Position numbers and translations under genes: made by a program
Shown here: positions 7,280 to 14,513 of the stretch, piece after piece
Position numbering within the stretch: the stretch's first letter is position 1
Layout of the letters: every line of letters starts with the position of its first letter
The notes under the pieces: generated by a model
Databases searched by the model: none
What the model was told of the DNA's origin: nothing
The model's input: only the letters and a program-made list of their open reading frames with translations
Origin: Bacillota bacterium
Lineage (GTDB): Bacteria; Bacillota; Clostridia; Lachnospirales; Lachnospiraceae
Length of the DNA: 21,958 bases
Direction: 5' to 3'
Assembly: GCA_023392995.1 (NCBI GenBank)
Contig: JAEWMZ010000109.1
Location: 1 to 21,958 of the forward strand

Positions 7280-7657
7280 TTATCCATTTGCTCTGTTGTC
7301 GTTTAATCTATTCTCATAGTTATCAACTTTGTCCGCCAGAAAAGGAGCTAATCCAGTAAATTCTGCTCCATAAACCATCTTATCATCTTCTGCTATATGA
7401 GCTCGAACAATTCGTATTACGGTAGAAAAGAATTCTCCATCACCAAGATTAATTCTTGCCCGGAAATAATATCCTAAAGGCAAACTCGCTTCACTTATAA
7501 AGCCGATCCCTGATCTGGATATATCAAAAACCTCGACTGATGCATTCAAATCCTTTATAACGATATAATCCTGTTTAAATACTTCATCCACCCCTAAGTG
7601 AAGATCAATCGATATTCTCTTATATCTTCTGCGATCACTTATCTCTCTGCCTTCCAT
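7280..7657 (-). CDS. PilZ-domain protein (c-di-GMP receptor)
   Basis: A 125-residue, single PilZ domain protein. Both c-di-GMP contact motifs are present: the arginine-rich RRRYKR (residues 9-14, fitting RxxxR) and DISRSG (residues 45-50, fitting D/NxSxxG). The ATG has an AAGGAGG site 5 bases upstream, and the gene has its own promoter (TTGGAA-17-TAGAAT) and terminator. PilZ proteins change motility, adhesion or polysaccharide output when they bind c-di-GMP; the partner here cannot be told from sequence. The chemotaxis and flagellar genes elsewhere in the window make a motility role reasonable, but this is inference. No YcgR-type N-terminal flagellar brake domain is present. Confidence 0.88.
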   Translation of the reverse strand: MEGREISDRRRYKRISIDLHLGVDEVFKQDYIVIKDLNASVEVFDISRSGIGFISEASLPLGYYFRARINLGDGEFFSTVIRIVRAHIAEDDKMVYGAEFTGLAPFLADKVDNYENRLNDNRANG

Positions 7658-7716
7658 GAAATCCTCCTTTTACTGTTCTGCTCAAATCTTGTCAGCACTC
7701 CTGCTATTTATAATTA

Positions 7717-7745
7717 ATTCTAACATAATTTTTTCATTTTTCCAA
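7717..7745 (-). promoter_or_regulatory. Sigma-A promoter of the PilZ gene
   Basis: Minus strand TTGGAA (7740-7745), 17-base spacer, TAGAAT (7717-7722), with TG one base before the -10. It lies about 60 bases before the ATG. Confidence 0.7.
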
Positions 7746-7803
7746 CTATCATTCCGGTGATAAATTTTCTTCTGCAAGATTGGTTTGTGCGGGCGTAAAA
7801 TAA

Positions 7804-7879
7804 GAAGTCCTCTTTAGAAAGAGCCCCAAATGCTGGATATCAATACCCGGCAATTGGAGCTCCTTCTACGGAGGACTTC
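7804..7879 (-). terminator. Long stem-loop after the NlpC/P60 gene
   Basis: Two 38-base halves (7804-7841, 7842-7879) fold back on each other with only four mismatches and three G-U pairs by my count. The outer stem is AAGTCCTC/GAGGACTT. On the minus strand it is followed by TTATTTTA, a broken U-tract. It starts 10 bases past the hydrolase stop and probably ends that transcript, though it is far longer than a usual terminator. Confidence 0.7.
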
Positions 7880-7888
7880 CTTAATATA

Positions 7889-9223
7889 TTAATTAATAAT
7901 TCTTCTTACACAGTAGATATCACGATATCTGTATTGTGAGGTAATAATACCCTGACGAGAATTCGCCGCATGAACGATCTTCCCATTTCCTATGTACATC
8001 GCCACGTGATTAACCGAACCGCTGCTATTCGCATAAAACACTAAATCACCTGGTAATATATCACTTTCACTCACTCGCTTGCCAGCTGAGGAAGCCTGAT
8101 CTCTTGACACTCTTGGTAAGGAATATCCAAAATCTCCATAGATTGATTGTGTAAAGCCTGAGCAATCGGCTCCGTTTGTCAAGCTTTCACCGCCCCATAC
8201 ATATCGGTTGCCAACAAACTTCAGCGCATAGTTTACTACCTTACTTCTTAAATCAGAATTCGAACCTGAGGAGGAACTCTGGGAAGAGGAATTATTATCG
8301 GAGGAGCTGTTGGACGAATTGCTCGAAGAGCTGTTGGACGAATTGCTCGAGGAACTGCTGGATGAGTTTCCTGACGAGCTATTCTCTGCCTTCTGAGCTG
8401 CTTCTGCTTCTCGCTGTGCTTTTCGTTCAGCTTCCTTACGAGCGGCTTCTTTTCTCTCAGCCTCTTCCTGTGCAAGCTCCAGTTTTCTTTGAGCTTCTGC
8501 TGCCTCGGCCTCTGCTTGCTCCTGCTTGATTCTATTCTCTTCTTCAACTGATATAGCATATTTAAAATCAACAGAAATATCAACTAATTCTTTCTTAACG
8601 AAACCTGTAAAATCCGAGCCGGTCTCTTCGTCTGTACCGAGGAGAATCTCAACCCACTCATCATACTCGTTCACTACAATATATTTTTCACCGATTGGAA
8701 TCAGTGTTAAAATCGCTGAATCAGTACTTTGATTTTCTCTAACTCGTAAGGTCTGAGTATTAACTGTCGCCCATTTGGTAGCATATTTATCCACCATTGA
8801 CTCTGCTTCGCTACCAATTGCCAGGAACTCCATAGCTATGTAGCCTTCCACGTCTCCAGATTTAATCTTAACCCAGCCACCTTCTAAGGTTTCAAGTATA
8901 TCTGCTGCACATCCACGGTAAAGCTTGCCGGTTACCTCGCTATCTGTGGACGGTTCTTTTCTTATGTTAACATAATTATCTGCTACAGAAACACCCAAGT
9001 TAGCATAAGGTGATTCCAGCTCTTTACTTAATATCTCAATCGACGCGCTGTAGGCGCTCTCTAATTCTTCAACGGATGCATTTTCTAAAATTGCCGCTAT
9101 CCCTGCAACGCCCTGTTCGGCATATACTGATTCTGCTGCATGTGCTCTGCTTGTCGGAATCATAATACAAGCTACGGCTGACGCTATGTATACTACAGTT
9201 TTAATAGCCTTTTTTCCTCTCAC
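7889..9223 (-). CDS. Secreted SH3 / NlpC-P60 peptidoglycan hydrolase
   Basis: A 444-residue cell-wall endopeptidase precursor. A signal peptide (about 1-30, ending SRAHAAES) is followed by two bacterial SH3 domains (about 78-136 with VNIRKEPSTDSEV; about 148-212 with LRVRENQSTDSAI), an Ala/Glu/Lys-rich coiled coil (about 225-282), a Ser/Asn linker (about 282-325) and a C-terminal NlpC/P60 domain. The catalytic residues are Cys354 (GADCSGF), His406 (VNHVAMYIG) and His418 (IVHAANS). Such enzymes cut D-Glu to diamino-acid bonds in stem peptides during growth or cell separation. The start is GTG with AGGAGG 8 bases upstream; no better start is seen. It has its own consensus promoter with a WalR-like box, and a long hairpin follows. 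The exact cleavage site and any amidase-like variation are not determinable. Confidence 0.95.
   Translation of the reverse strand: MRGKKAIKTVVYIASAVACIMIPTSRAHAAESVYAEQGVAGIAAILENASVEELESAYSASIEILSKELESPYANLGVSVADNYVNIRKEPSTDSEVTGKLYRGCAADILETLEGGWVKIKSGDVEGYIAMEFLAIGSEAESMVDKYATKWATVNTQTLRVRENQSTDSAILTLIPIGEKYIVVNEYDEWVEILLGTDEETGSDFTGFVKKELVDISVDFKYAISVEEENRIKQEQAEAEAAEAQRKLELAQEEAERKEAARKEAERKAQREAEAAQKAENSSSGNSSSSSSSNSSNSSSSNSSNSSSDNNSSSQSSSSGSNSDLRSKVVNYALKFVGNRYVWGGESLTNGADCSGFTQSIYGDFGYSLPRVSRDQASSAGKRVSESDILPGDLVFYANSSGSVNHVAMYIGNGKIVHAANSRQGIITSQYRYRDIYCVRRIIN
8304..8366 (-). repeat. 24-bp tandem repeat encoding the Ser/Asn linker
   Basis: Unit GAGCTGTTGGACGAATTGCT plus CGAA or CGAG at 8304-8327 and 8328-8351, then a diverged partial copy to 8366. 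It encodes SSNSS-type repeats between the coiled coil and the catalytic domain of the NlpC/P60 protein, so linker length could vary between strains. Confidence 0.8.
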
Positions 9224-9284
9224 GTACCCTGCCTCCTAAGTATCCTACGTACTATAATTACATTGTCCCATTTATCAACGAATT

Positions 9285-9301
9285 ATTACAAAATTATTAC
9301 A
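9285..9301 (-). promoter_or_regulatory. WalR (YycF)-type response regulator box
   Basis: On the minus strand TGTAAT-N5-TGTAAT exactly fits the WalR consensus TGTWAH-N5-TGTWAH. It lies in two 11-bp tandem units (AATTATTACAA at 9281-9291 and 9292-9302). WalRK controls cell-wall hydrolase genes in Firmicutes. The box sits just downstream of the -10 element, near +6 to +22, a place that favours repression. Binding is inferred, not shown. Confidence 0.6.
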
Positions 9302-9313
9302 ATCAATGAGGTA

Positions 9314-9342
9314 ATTATAATATATATGACACTTTATGTCAA
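9314..9342 (-). promoter_or_regulatory. Consensus sigma-A promoter of the NlpC/P60 gene
   Basis: Minus strand TTGACA (9337-9342), 17-base spacer, TATAAT (9314-9319), a perfect match. The leader to the GTG is about 84 bases and begins with the WalR-like tandem site. Confidence 0.88.
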
Positions 9343-9420
9343 TGAGATTTAGACTAAAACTGTAGAATTATTTGATTTCGATTTTCGACACAAAGTCTGA
9401 TTTCTCGGGCTTTTCCCGCT

Positions 9421-10338
9421 TTATAAATTATTTAAATACTTTTCTACTGCTGTAATAGCATTTGCTCCATCTGCAGCTGCTGTTATAATTTGTCTAAGAT
9501 CCTTTGTTCTGATGTCACCCGCTGCATAAACACCTGTAATATTTGTCTCGCAATTTTCGCCGGCAATAATATATCCGCCCTCATCAATCGCCACAACTTT
9601 CTTATAAGCCTCAGAATTCGGCATATAACCAACTGCTATAAATGCACCTGATACTTCATACTTCGTCTCTTCTTGGGTTTTCAGATTCTTTATATCGATG
9701 GACTCCACCTTATCTTCACCATTAATCTTGCCAACGACACTATCCCATAGAATAGTCACGTTCGGCAACTCCTGAAGTCTTGTGGTCAAATGTCTCGAAG
9801 CGCGGAACTCATCCCTTCGATGCACTACATAGACCTGCTCACAGATTCTTGCCAGAAAGATAGCATCTTCAACAGCCACATCTCCTCCGCCGATGACTGC
9901 AACTTTTTTATTTTTAAAGAAAGCACCATCACAGGTTGCACAGTAGGAAACTCCCATGCCAGACAGCTCCTTCTCTCCTGGAACATTCAGATGTCTGGGT
10001 GTTCCTCCTGTTGCAATGATTACGCTCTTGGCCTCATAGCTTGTTCCATTATCCAAAGTAACTGTCTTAACTTTATCCTTCAATGAAAAATCAGATACTT
10101 CTCCATTTACAAAAGTAGCTCCCAGTTTATCTGCATGTTCTCTGAACTTGATGCTTAATTCAAAGCCGCCAATGCCCGGTATACCTGGATAATTATCGAC
10201 TTCATAGGTATTAATGACCTGTCCGCCGCTTAAGCCTGCTTTCTCAATCACCAGCACACTCAATTCCGCCCTTTTTGCATAGATTGCGGCAGATAACCCC
10301 GCAGGTCCCGATCCTATAATGATAACATCATAAATCAT
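9421..10338 (-). CDS. trxB: Thioredoxin-disulfide reductase
   Basis: A 305-residue low-molecular-weight thioredoxin reductase, a cytoplasmic flavoenzyme that passes electrons from NADPH via FAD to thioredoxin. Motifs in order: FAD-binding GSGPAG (about 9-14), the redox-active CATC (Cys133 and Cys136), the NADPH-binding VIGGGDVAVEDA (about 148-159), HRRDEFR (173-179), whose arginines select NADPH, and GVYAAGDIRTKDLRQI at the FAD end. Length matches the family. The ATG has an AAGGAGG site 7 bases upstream. It appears monocistronic: the next gene downstream has its own perfect promoter. A short CGGG/CCCG hairpin after the stop lacks a U-tract. No thioredoxin gene is adjacent. Ferredoxin- or NADH-dependent relatives would usually alter the HRR motif. 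Confidence 0.97.
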   Translation of the reverse strand: MIYDVIIIGSGPAGLSAAIYAKRAELSVLVIEKAGLSGGQVINTYEVDNYPGIPGIGGFELSIKFREHADKLGATFVNGEVSDFSLKDKVKTVTLDNGTSYEAKSVIIATGGTPRHLNVPGEKELSGMGVSYCATCDGAFFKNKKVAVIGGGDVAVEDAIFLARICEQVYVVHRRDEFRASRHLTTRLQELPNVTILWDSVVGKINGEDKVESIDIKNLKTQEETKYEVSGAFIAVGYMPNSEAYKKVVAIDEGGYIIAGENCETNITGVYAAGDIRTKDLRQIITAAADGANAITAVEKYLNNL

Positions 10339-10369
10339 AAATCTATCCTCCTTCGCAAATATTATTCTG

Positions 10370-10399
10370 TTTATAAAATTAACAACTGATCAAAAGCAA
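10370..10399 (-). promoter_or_regulatory. Probable trxB promoter
   Basis: Minus strand TTGCTT (10394-10399), 18-base spacer, TATAAA (10370-10375), about 31 bases before the trxB ATG. It is the best candidate seen, but weaker than other promoters in the window. Confidence 0.45.
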
Positions 10400-10600
10400 A
10401 CCTCACGATATCACTTTCGCTTTTTTTGAGCTTATGTTATAATTTACTTATTCTTATTATTTATTGCTTTTTTATGCCAATTTATTCACTGGCATAGATA
10501 GCAATTGCAAAAGAATATAGTTTTGTACTTGTATACACAATATCTTCCGTTAATGAATTTCATAATTACATAACCAGCATATCTGGTGAAAGGAGCAGCT

Positions 10601-10783
10601 ATGCAAATTGCAGCTTTACCCGTATCAGTAACTCAATGCCAGCAGGCCAGCAGCCCGGTAATTGGTATGGCCGTATTATCTAAGTCTCTGGAATCTGCCC
10701 AGGTCTCCGGTCAAAACATGATTAAGATGATGGAGCAATCCGTGAATCCTAATCTTGGGGCTAATATCGACTTAAAGATTTGA
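10601..10783 (+). CDS. yjfB: YjfB-family small motility protein
   Basis: A 60-residue protein that resembles the YjfB putative motility family, controlled by the motility sigma factor in Bacillus. Diagnostic features are the start MQIAALPVSVTQ, a short helix (SKSLESAQVSGQNMIKMMEQS) and the ending NPNLGANIDLKI, close to the family pattern of a P-x-LG-x-NID tail. The biochemical role is unknown. An in-frame GTG five codons upstream is less likely, because the ATG at 10601 has AAAGGAG 5 bases before it. It stands alone between divergent trxB and a convergent methyltransferase, with a strong bidirectional terminator behind. I could not find a clear sigma-D or sigma-A promoter in front. Confidence 0.82.
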   Translation: MQIAALPVSVTQCQQASSPVIGMAVLSKSLESAQVSGQNMIKMMEQSVNPNLGANIDLKI

Positions 10784-10803
10784 GGTTTCTCATCTCTTGA
10801 TTT

Positions 10804-10844
10804 AAAAATATGACAATGATTATAAAATCATTGTCATATTTTTT
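10804..10844. terminator. Bidirectional terminator between yjfB and the methyltransferase
   Basis: An 18-bp perfect stem (10804-10821 with 10826-10843) with a 4-base loop, U-rich on both strands. It can stop yjfB from the left and the methyltransferase transcript from the right. Confidence 0.93.
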
Positions 10845-10858
10845 AAGAATAAATTCTT

Positions 10859-11443
10859 TTATTCTTCTATTTCAATCTTTCTTATCAAGGTATAAATCCA
10901 CACCTTGTTACTGGCGTCTTCACAAGTTTGTAGCTCTAAAAGCTCCAGGTTCTCATGCTTTAGGATTAATTCCTTTAAAGACTTCGTCTTATAATCTGTA
11001 TAGTATCGTCCGCCTCGCTCACCCTCAAAATCTCCGTATTGAAAGGACATGAACAAGACACCGTTAATTTTCAAGCTGTCAATTACTTTCTTTAATATAT
11101 CATCTATCTTGCTGCTCGGTACATGCAATAAAGATGCACAAGCCCATATTCCGTCAAATACCTCTTTAAAGTCAATCTCATCAAACGACAGCTGCAATAC
11201 ATCCTGTCCAATATGTATGCTGGCTAACTCGCACATTTCCTCCGATGCATCCATTGCAGTTACATCAAATCCACGGGAAATAAAATGCGCACTGTCTCTT
11301 CCTGAACCGCACCCAAGATCCAGAATACTTCCTCCCTCTGGTAGCAAAGCAGTAAATTCATCCCAGTTATCCTGCATATCAATGTCCACAGTATGTTCAA
11401 AATACTCTGCGGCGTTCTGATTATAATACTCTATCGAGTCCAA
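10859..11443 (-). CDS. Class I SAM-dependent methyltransferase
   Basis: A 194-residue small Rossmann-fold methyltransferase. The SAM-binding motif I ILDLGCGSGRD (about 40-50) is clear, followed by DVTAMDASEEMCELA (motif II, acidic ribose contact) and FDGIWACASLLHVP (motif IV). There are no extra domains, so the substrate is not apparent; relatives act on small molecules or tellurite-type compounds. The start is TTG at 11441-11443 with an AGGAGGG site 8 bases upstream, and no ATG nearby fits better. It is divergent from the thioesterase and convergent with yjfB. An extended -10 promoter lies about 30 bases upstream. Confidence 0.88.
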   Translation of the reverse strand: MDSIEYYNQNAAEYFEHTVDIDMQDNWDEFTALLPEGGSILDLGCGSGRDSAHFISRGFDVTAMDASEEMCELASIHIGQDVLQLSFDEIDFKEVFDGIWACASLLHVPSSKIDDILKKVIDSLKINGVLFMSFQYGDFEGERGGRYYTDYKTKSLKELILKHENLELLELQTCEDASNKVWIYTLIRKIEIEE

Positions 11444-11473
11444 TTAATTATCCCTCCTCTTCCAAACATAGTT

Positions 11474-11482
11474 ATTATAACA
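11474..11482 (-). promoter_or_regulatory. Extended -10 promoter of the methyltransferase
   Basis: Minus strand TG-T-TATAAT about 30 bases before the TTG start. No good -35 box is present, as expected for extended -10 promoters. Confidence 0.55.
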
Positions 11483-11573
11483 AATCTGCTGCAAGAATAC
11501 CAGTATTTTTGTAAAATGTCTGATAGCCATAAAAAACGCTGTTAAAATTCTACCAGAAATGTTATACTTTTCA

Positions 11574-11582
11574 TGTTATAAT
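11574..11582 (+). promoter_or_regulatory. Extended -10 promoter of the thioesterase
   Basis: TG-T-TATAAT with no good -35 box. Transcription should start near 11589, only 8 bases before the first possible ATG and about 17 before the second, so the leader is very short. Confidence 0.6.
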
Positions 11583-11605
11583 ACATTTAGGAAGGCATGA
11601 TAGAT

Positions 11606-12331
11606 ATGTACAGCTTTAACAGCAGGGTTCGCTACAGCGAACTTAATCACAGAAAAGAAATACTGGGTTGTTCCTCTATTATAAATTACTTTCAGGATTG
11701 CAGTAACTTTCAATCCGAGGACTTGGATCGGGGCTTGGCATATCTCCAGGCTGAGCACCGTGTATGGATGCTGGGCAGCTGGCAGCTTCAAATCCAAAAA
11801 CCAGCCAAGCTGGGTGATCATATTATCGTCGGAACCTGGGCATATGATTTTAAAGGCTTTTATGGCTACCGTAATTTTATTATGAAAAATGCTGACAATG
11901 AGGTTCTCGCCGTTGCTAATTCCATCTGGATCTATATGGATACCATATCTGGTAAACCGGCGCGCATTCCAAAAGACTACGCCGCTACCTCCGGCTATGG
12001 CTTTGAACCGGCTTATCCTATGGAATACGAGCATCGAAAAATTGATTTCCCGGAGCAATATGAAGCATTGGAGCCTTTTTTTGTTACCAAGGCCAATATT
12101 GATTCCTATGAGCATGTGAATAACGGTCAGTATATAAAGCTGGCTGAGGAATATCTTCCGGATGACTTTATTGTGCAGAGCATGCGGGTTGAATACCGTG
12201 CACAGGCAACTCTGGGAAAAGTAATAATTCCTTTGCTTTCCCTTCATAATAATAACTATACTATTTCACTGGCTGATGAACAGCACAATCCCTATGCTAT
12301 TGTAGAGTTCCGCCAAGGCCAGAATAAATAA
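11606..12331 (+). CDS. Acyl-ACP thioesterase
   Basis: A 241-residue double-hotdog acyl-ACP thioesterase (FatA/FatB-like bacterial family), which releases free fatty acids from acyl carrier protein in the cytoplasm. Recognisable segments are the start MYSFNSRVRYSE, the first hotdog helix SSIINYFQDCSNFQSEDL, the stretch WQLQIQKPAKLGDHIIVGTW, and the second hotdog motif ANIDSYEHVNNGQYIKLAEEYLP, where HVNN carries likely catalytic Asn/His positions. An ATG three codons earlier (11597) is also possible; I prefer 11606 because family members begin MYxF and the promoter places the transcript start near 11589. It is followed by a structured 114-base spacer and the cvfB-like gene, without a U-tract terminator, so cotranscription is possible. 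Confidence 0.9.
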   Translation: MYSFNSRVRYSELNHRKEILGCSSIINYFQDCSNFQSEDLDRGLAYLQAEHRVWMLGSWQLQIQKPAKLGDHIIVGTWAYDFKGFYGYRNFIMKNADNEVLAVANSIWIYMDTISGKPARIPKDYAATSGYGFEPAYPMEYEHRKIDFPEQYEALEPFFVTKANIDSYEHVNNGQYIKLAEEYLPDDFIVQSMRVEYRAQATLGKVIIPLLSLHNNNYTISLADEQHNPYAIVEFRQGQNK

Positions 12332-12363
12332 GGATATGTGAACCACGAATTTACGGGGATATT

Positions 12364-12416
12364 TTGGTAATTGTAAAGCGATTTCAGGAACATTCTTTTT
12401 CGCTTCCAATCACCAA
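12364..12416 (+). other. Interrupted hairpin upstream of the cvfB-like gene
   Basis: TTGGTAATTG (12364-12373) pairs with CAATCACCAA (12407-12416) with one mismatch, and inside it AAGCGA (12376-12381) pairs with TCGCTT (12400-12405). No U-tract follows. It could end the thioesterase mRNA or be a leader structure 30 bases before the cvfB-like start. Confidence 0.5.
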
Positions 12417-12445
12417 TAGGATCTCGATGCAGAAAGGACTAAATT

Positions 12446-13285
12446 ATGATAGAATTAGGAAAATATCAGACACTGGAAGTAGTTAAGAAAACAGACTTTG
12501 GTTTATATCTAAGTGAATCGGGAGGAGATGCAAAGCATACCATTCTTCTTCCTTTAAGAGAAGTACCGGAAGGCACCGGATTAGATGATAAATTAAACGT
12601 ATTTATCTATAAGGATTCCGAAGATCGTGAGATTGCCACAACCTCTAAGGTTCCGCTTACGATTGGCGAGCTGGCCGTATTAAAAGTGAAAGATGTCAGC
12701 TCCATCGGTGCTTTTTTGGATTGGGGTTTAATGAAGGACTTGCTTCTGCCTTACAAAGAGCAAACCTCAAAGGTTGAGGAAGGAGATCAGGTTCTGGTAT
12801 CTCTTTACACAGATAAAAGCAATCGTCTCTGTGCAACCATGAAGGTTTATGACCTTCTTTCCACGGAGTCCAATTACAAAAAGGATGATCAGGTAACCGG
12901 CATTGTATATGATTCCATCGATACCTTCGGTGTCTTTGTTGCTGTGGATAACAAATACTCCGGCATGATTCCTAAGAACGAACTTTACCCTGCTCTTAAA
13001 ATTGGTGATACAGTTTCAGCACGTGTTATTAGTGTTCGTGAGGATGGAAAGCTTAACCTAAGCTTGAGGGATAAGTCCCATCTGCAAATGGACGCAGATT
13101 CTGACCTCGTTTTAACCAAATTAAAAGCTGCGGGTGGCTCCCTTCCATATTGCGATAATTCCTCTCCCGAAGAAATCAAAGCAGAATTTAAGCTAAGCAA
13201 AAACGCTTTCAAAAGAGCCATTGGCAAATTATACAAAGCAGGTACTATCTCTATAACCGAAGATGGAATCCAGTTAACAAAATAA
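12446..13285 (+). CDS. CvfB-like S1 RNA-binding protein
   Basis: A 279-residue protein of the CvfB/YitL family: tandem S1-type OB folds followed by a winged helix. The first fold spans about 1-65, a second about 70-135 (LKVKDVSSIGAFLDWGLMKDLLLP) and a third, classic S1 about 145-210 (GIVYDSIDTFGVFVAVDNKYSGMIPKNELY). The C-terminus (about 225-279, SPEEIKAEFKLSKNAFKRAIGKLYKAG) is the winged helix. In Staphylococcus CvfB affects virulence gene expression and binds RNA; elsewhere its role is poorly known. The ATG has an AAAGGA site about 10 bases upstream. It converges on yvyF with a gap of only 20 bases and no visible terminator, so the two transcripts may overlap. Confidence 0.9.
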   Translation: MIELGKYQTLEVVKKTDFGLYLSESGGDAKHTILLPLREVPEGTGLDDKLNVFIYKDSEDREIATTSKVPLTIGELAVLKVKDVSSIGAFLDWGLMKDLLLPYKEQTSKVEEGDQVLVSLYTDKSNRLCATMKVYDLLSTESNYKKDDQVTGIVYDSIDTFGVFVAVDNKYSGMIPKNELYPALKIGDTVSARVISVREDGKLNLSLRDKSHLQMDADSDLVLTKLKAAGGSLPYCDNSSPEEIKAEFKLSKNAFKRAIGKLYKAGTISITEDGIQLTK

Positions 13286-13305
13286 TACCTGCTTCTATTC
13301 GTTTA

Positions 13306-13734
13306 TTACAAATCTCTACGATTGGCATTCTTATCTAAAAAACGCATCTTGGGACTCTCTTTTGAGTCCCTATTTTGTTGCTGTGCTGGCTTATCTGTTG
13401 GATACAGGTTCGTAAGTCCCTTCGCTAATTTATCTTTGCAGGCCTTGCAGAAGCGCCCGGTCTTTATCGTCACACCGCAGCCTTCGCATTCCAGTCCAAT
13501 CATGGAATCCTCTGCAAAAGAGAGTCTTTCTTCCCGGATCCATTGCTTGATAATAGGTATACTAACTTCCATTACTTCCGCTACTTCCTGAATCCCTACC
13601 CGCGGATGATCATAGATGTACTCTTTCACATCTTCAAATTTGGCATCCAGAGCAGCCAGGCAAGTGGCACACAGAGGAGGTCCAGATATATAATTAAATA
13701 TTTTACCACAACTCTTACAGTTTCTGACTTCCAT
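13306..13734 (-). CDS. yvyF: YvyF-like flagellar operon protein with zinc motifs
   Basis: A 142-residue protein resembling the flagellar operon protein YvyF of Bacillus, which lies next to comFC and flgM. Two four-cysteine clusters are visible: C6/C9/C22/C25 at the N-terminus and C83/C86/C96/C99, each likely to hold zinc. Between them (about 44-72) is a helix-turn-helix-like segment (RVGIQEVAEVMEVSIPIIKQWIREERL) similar to MerR or excisionase DNA-binding helices. The C-terminus is basic and probably disordered. The ATG has an AAGGAGGGG site, and the gene lies 41 bases downstream of comF, matching the Bacillus order comFC-yvyF. flgM does not follow here; instead a convergent cvfB-like gene does. 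A regulatory role is inferred from the fold only. Confidence 0.85.
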   Translation of the reverse strand: MEVRNCKSCGKIFNYISGPPLCATCLAALDAKFEDVKEYIYDHPRVGIQEVAEVMEVSIPIIKQWIREERLSFAEDSMIGLECEGCGVTIKTGRFCKACKDKLAKGLTNLYPTDKPAQQQNRDSKESPKMRFLDKNANRRDL

Positions 13735-13775
13735 AATTCCCCTCCTTTGTAATTAAGCTTAGGTATCGAACTCAC

Positions 13776-14498
13776 CTAATAACCTTTTCCTATGCATAAT
13801 ACGATAAAATAAACTGCAGAAACATCTTGTGCTTTTAAGATTCTGCTGCAGGCTTCCATTGTACTGCCCGTAGTATAGATATCATCGACCAGCAAAACAC
13901 GATCAATCGGATGGTTAAATCTTCTTGCCGCAGCCTCATTCCACCCAAATGCGCCTGTAAGGTTTTTAAGCCGCTCCACATCACTTAGGCCCTTCTGCGG
14001 CACTGTTTTTTTACTTCGCAACAGTAAATCAGAGATTACTGGAATACCAGTCTTTTTGCCGATTCCTTTCGCAAGTAAATCCGCCTGATTATACCCTCGC
14101 TCTAAAAGCTTGCTGCGATGAATCGGTATCGGTACAATAGTATCCACACGCATTCTGCTTATCTTATCGATATAGTTTTCAATGATCTCTTCAATATAAA
14201 ACTCTGCATATTCCTTCTTGCTATGATACTTAAAGTTAGCAATGGACTGCTTCATCTTGTCATTATAGCTCCAAATCGCATAGCCCTTATCAAACTGGTA
14301 TGCTTTTCTCTCACAGTCGCTGCAGTATTCCTTCTCCTCCTGCTCTAAGGGCTTGCTGCACTTCATACACCGCGGTTCACGAATATATGGCAGCTTCCCC
14401 TTACAGTCAGGACATATCTTATTCCCCTTGGGAACAACTATTTCACCACACAGGGGACATCTTACCGGATATATGATATCAAGTATTTCTTGAAGCAA
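13776..14498 (-). CDS. comF: ComF family phosphoribosyltransferase-like protein
   Basis: A 240-residue ComF/ComFC protein. The N-terminal zinc region has paired CxxC motifs (C14/C17, C29/C32, C44/C47, C59/C62). The C-terminal phosphoribosyltransferase-type domain includes VPIPIHRSKLLERGYNQ (about 122-138) and the PRPP loop VLLVDDIYTTGST (201-213). In Bacillus and other species ComF proteins act in DNA uptake during transformation, alongside the ComFA helicase; ComFA is not in this window. The start is TTG at 14496-14498 with AGGA 5 bases upstream, 15 bases after the nucleotidyltransferase stop, so the two genes are almost certainly cotranscribed. Whether the organism is competent cannot be judged. 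Confidence 0.93.
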   Translation of the reverse strand: MLQEILDIIYPVRCPLCGEIVVPKGNKICPDCKGKLPYIREPRCMKCSKPLEQEEKEYCSDCERKAYQFDKGYAIWSYNDKMKQSIANFKYHSKKEYAEFYIEEIIENYIDKISRMRVDTIVPIPIHRSKLLERGYNQADLLAKGIGKKTGIPVISDLLLRSKKTVPQKGLSDVERLKNLTGAFGWNEAAARRFNHPIDRVLLVDDIYTTGSTMEACSRILKAQDVSAVYFIVLCIGKGY

Positions 14499-14513
14499 TT
14501 TTTCCTAACTACC

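Noticed and set aside
8304..8366. Possible CRISPR-like repeats
   Set aside because: The 24-bp units are contiguous with no spacers and encode the serine-rich linker in frame.
8176..8583. Overlapping ORFs on both strands within the NlpC/P60 gene
   Set aside because: They arise from the repetitive coiled-coil and Ser/Asn linker codons; the NlpC/P60 frame has full domain support.
9406..9421. trxB terminator (CGGG/CCCG hairpin)
   Set aside because: Only a 4-bp stem and no U-tract on the minus strand.
11576..12247. A 223-codon minus-strand ORF opposite the thioesterase
   Set aside because: It lies fully antisense to a clear acyl-ACP thioesterase, has no ribosome binding site and no recognisable motifs; its composition is what the reverse of a coding frame gives.
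12943..12951. A fifth perfect DnaA box
   Set aside because: It is isolated inside the cvfB-like coding sequence (codons for VDN), so chance is the simplest explanation.
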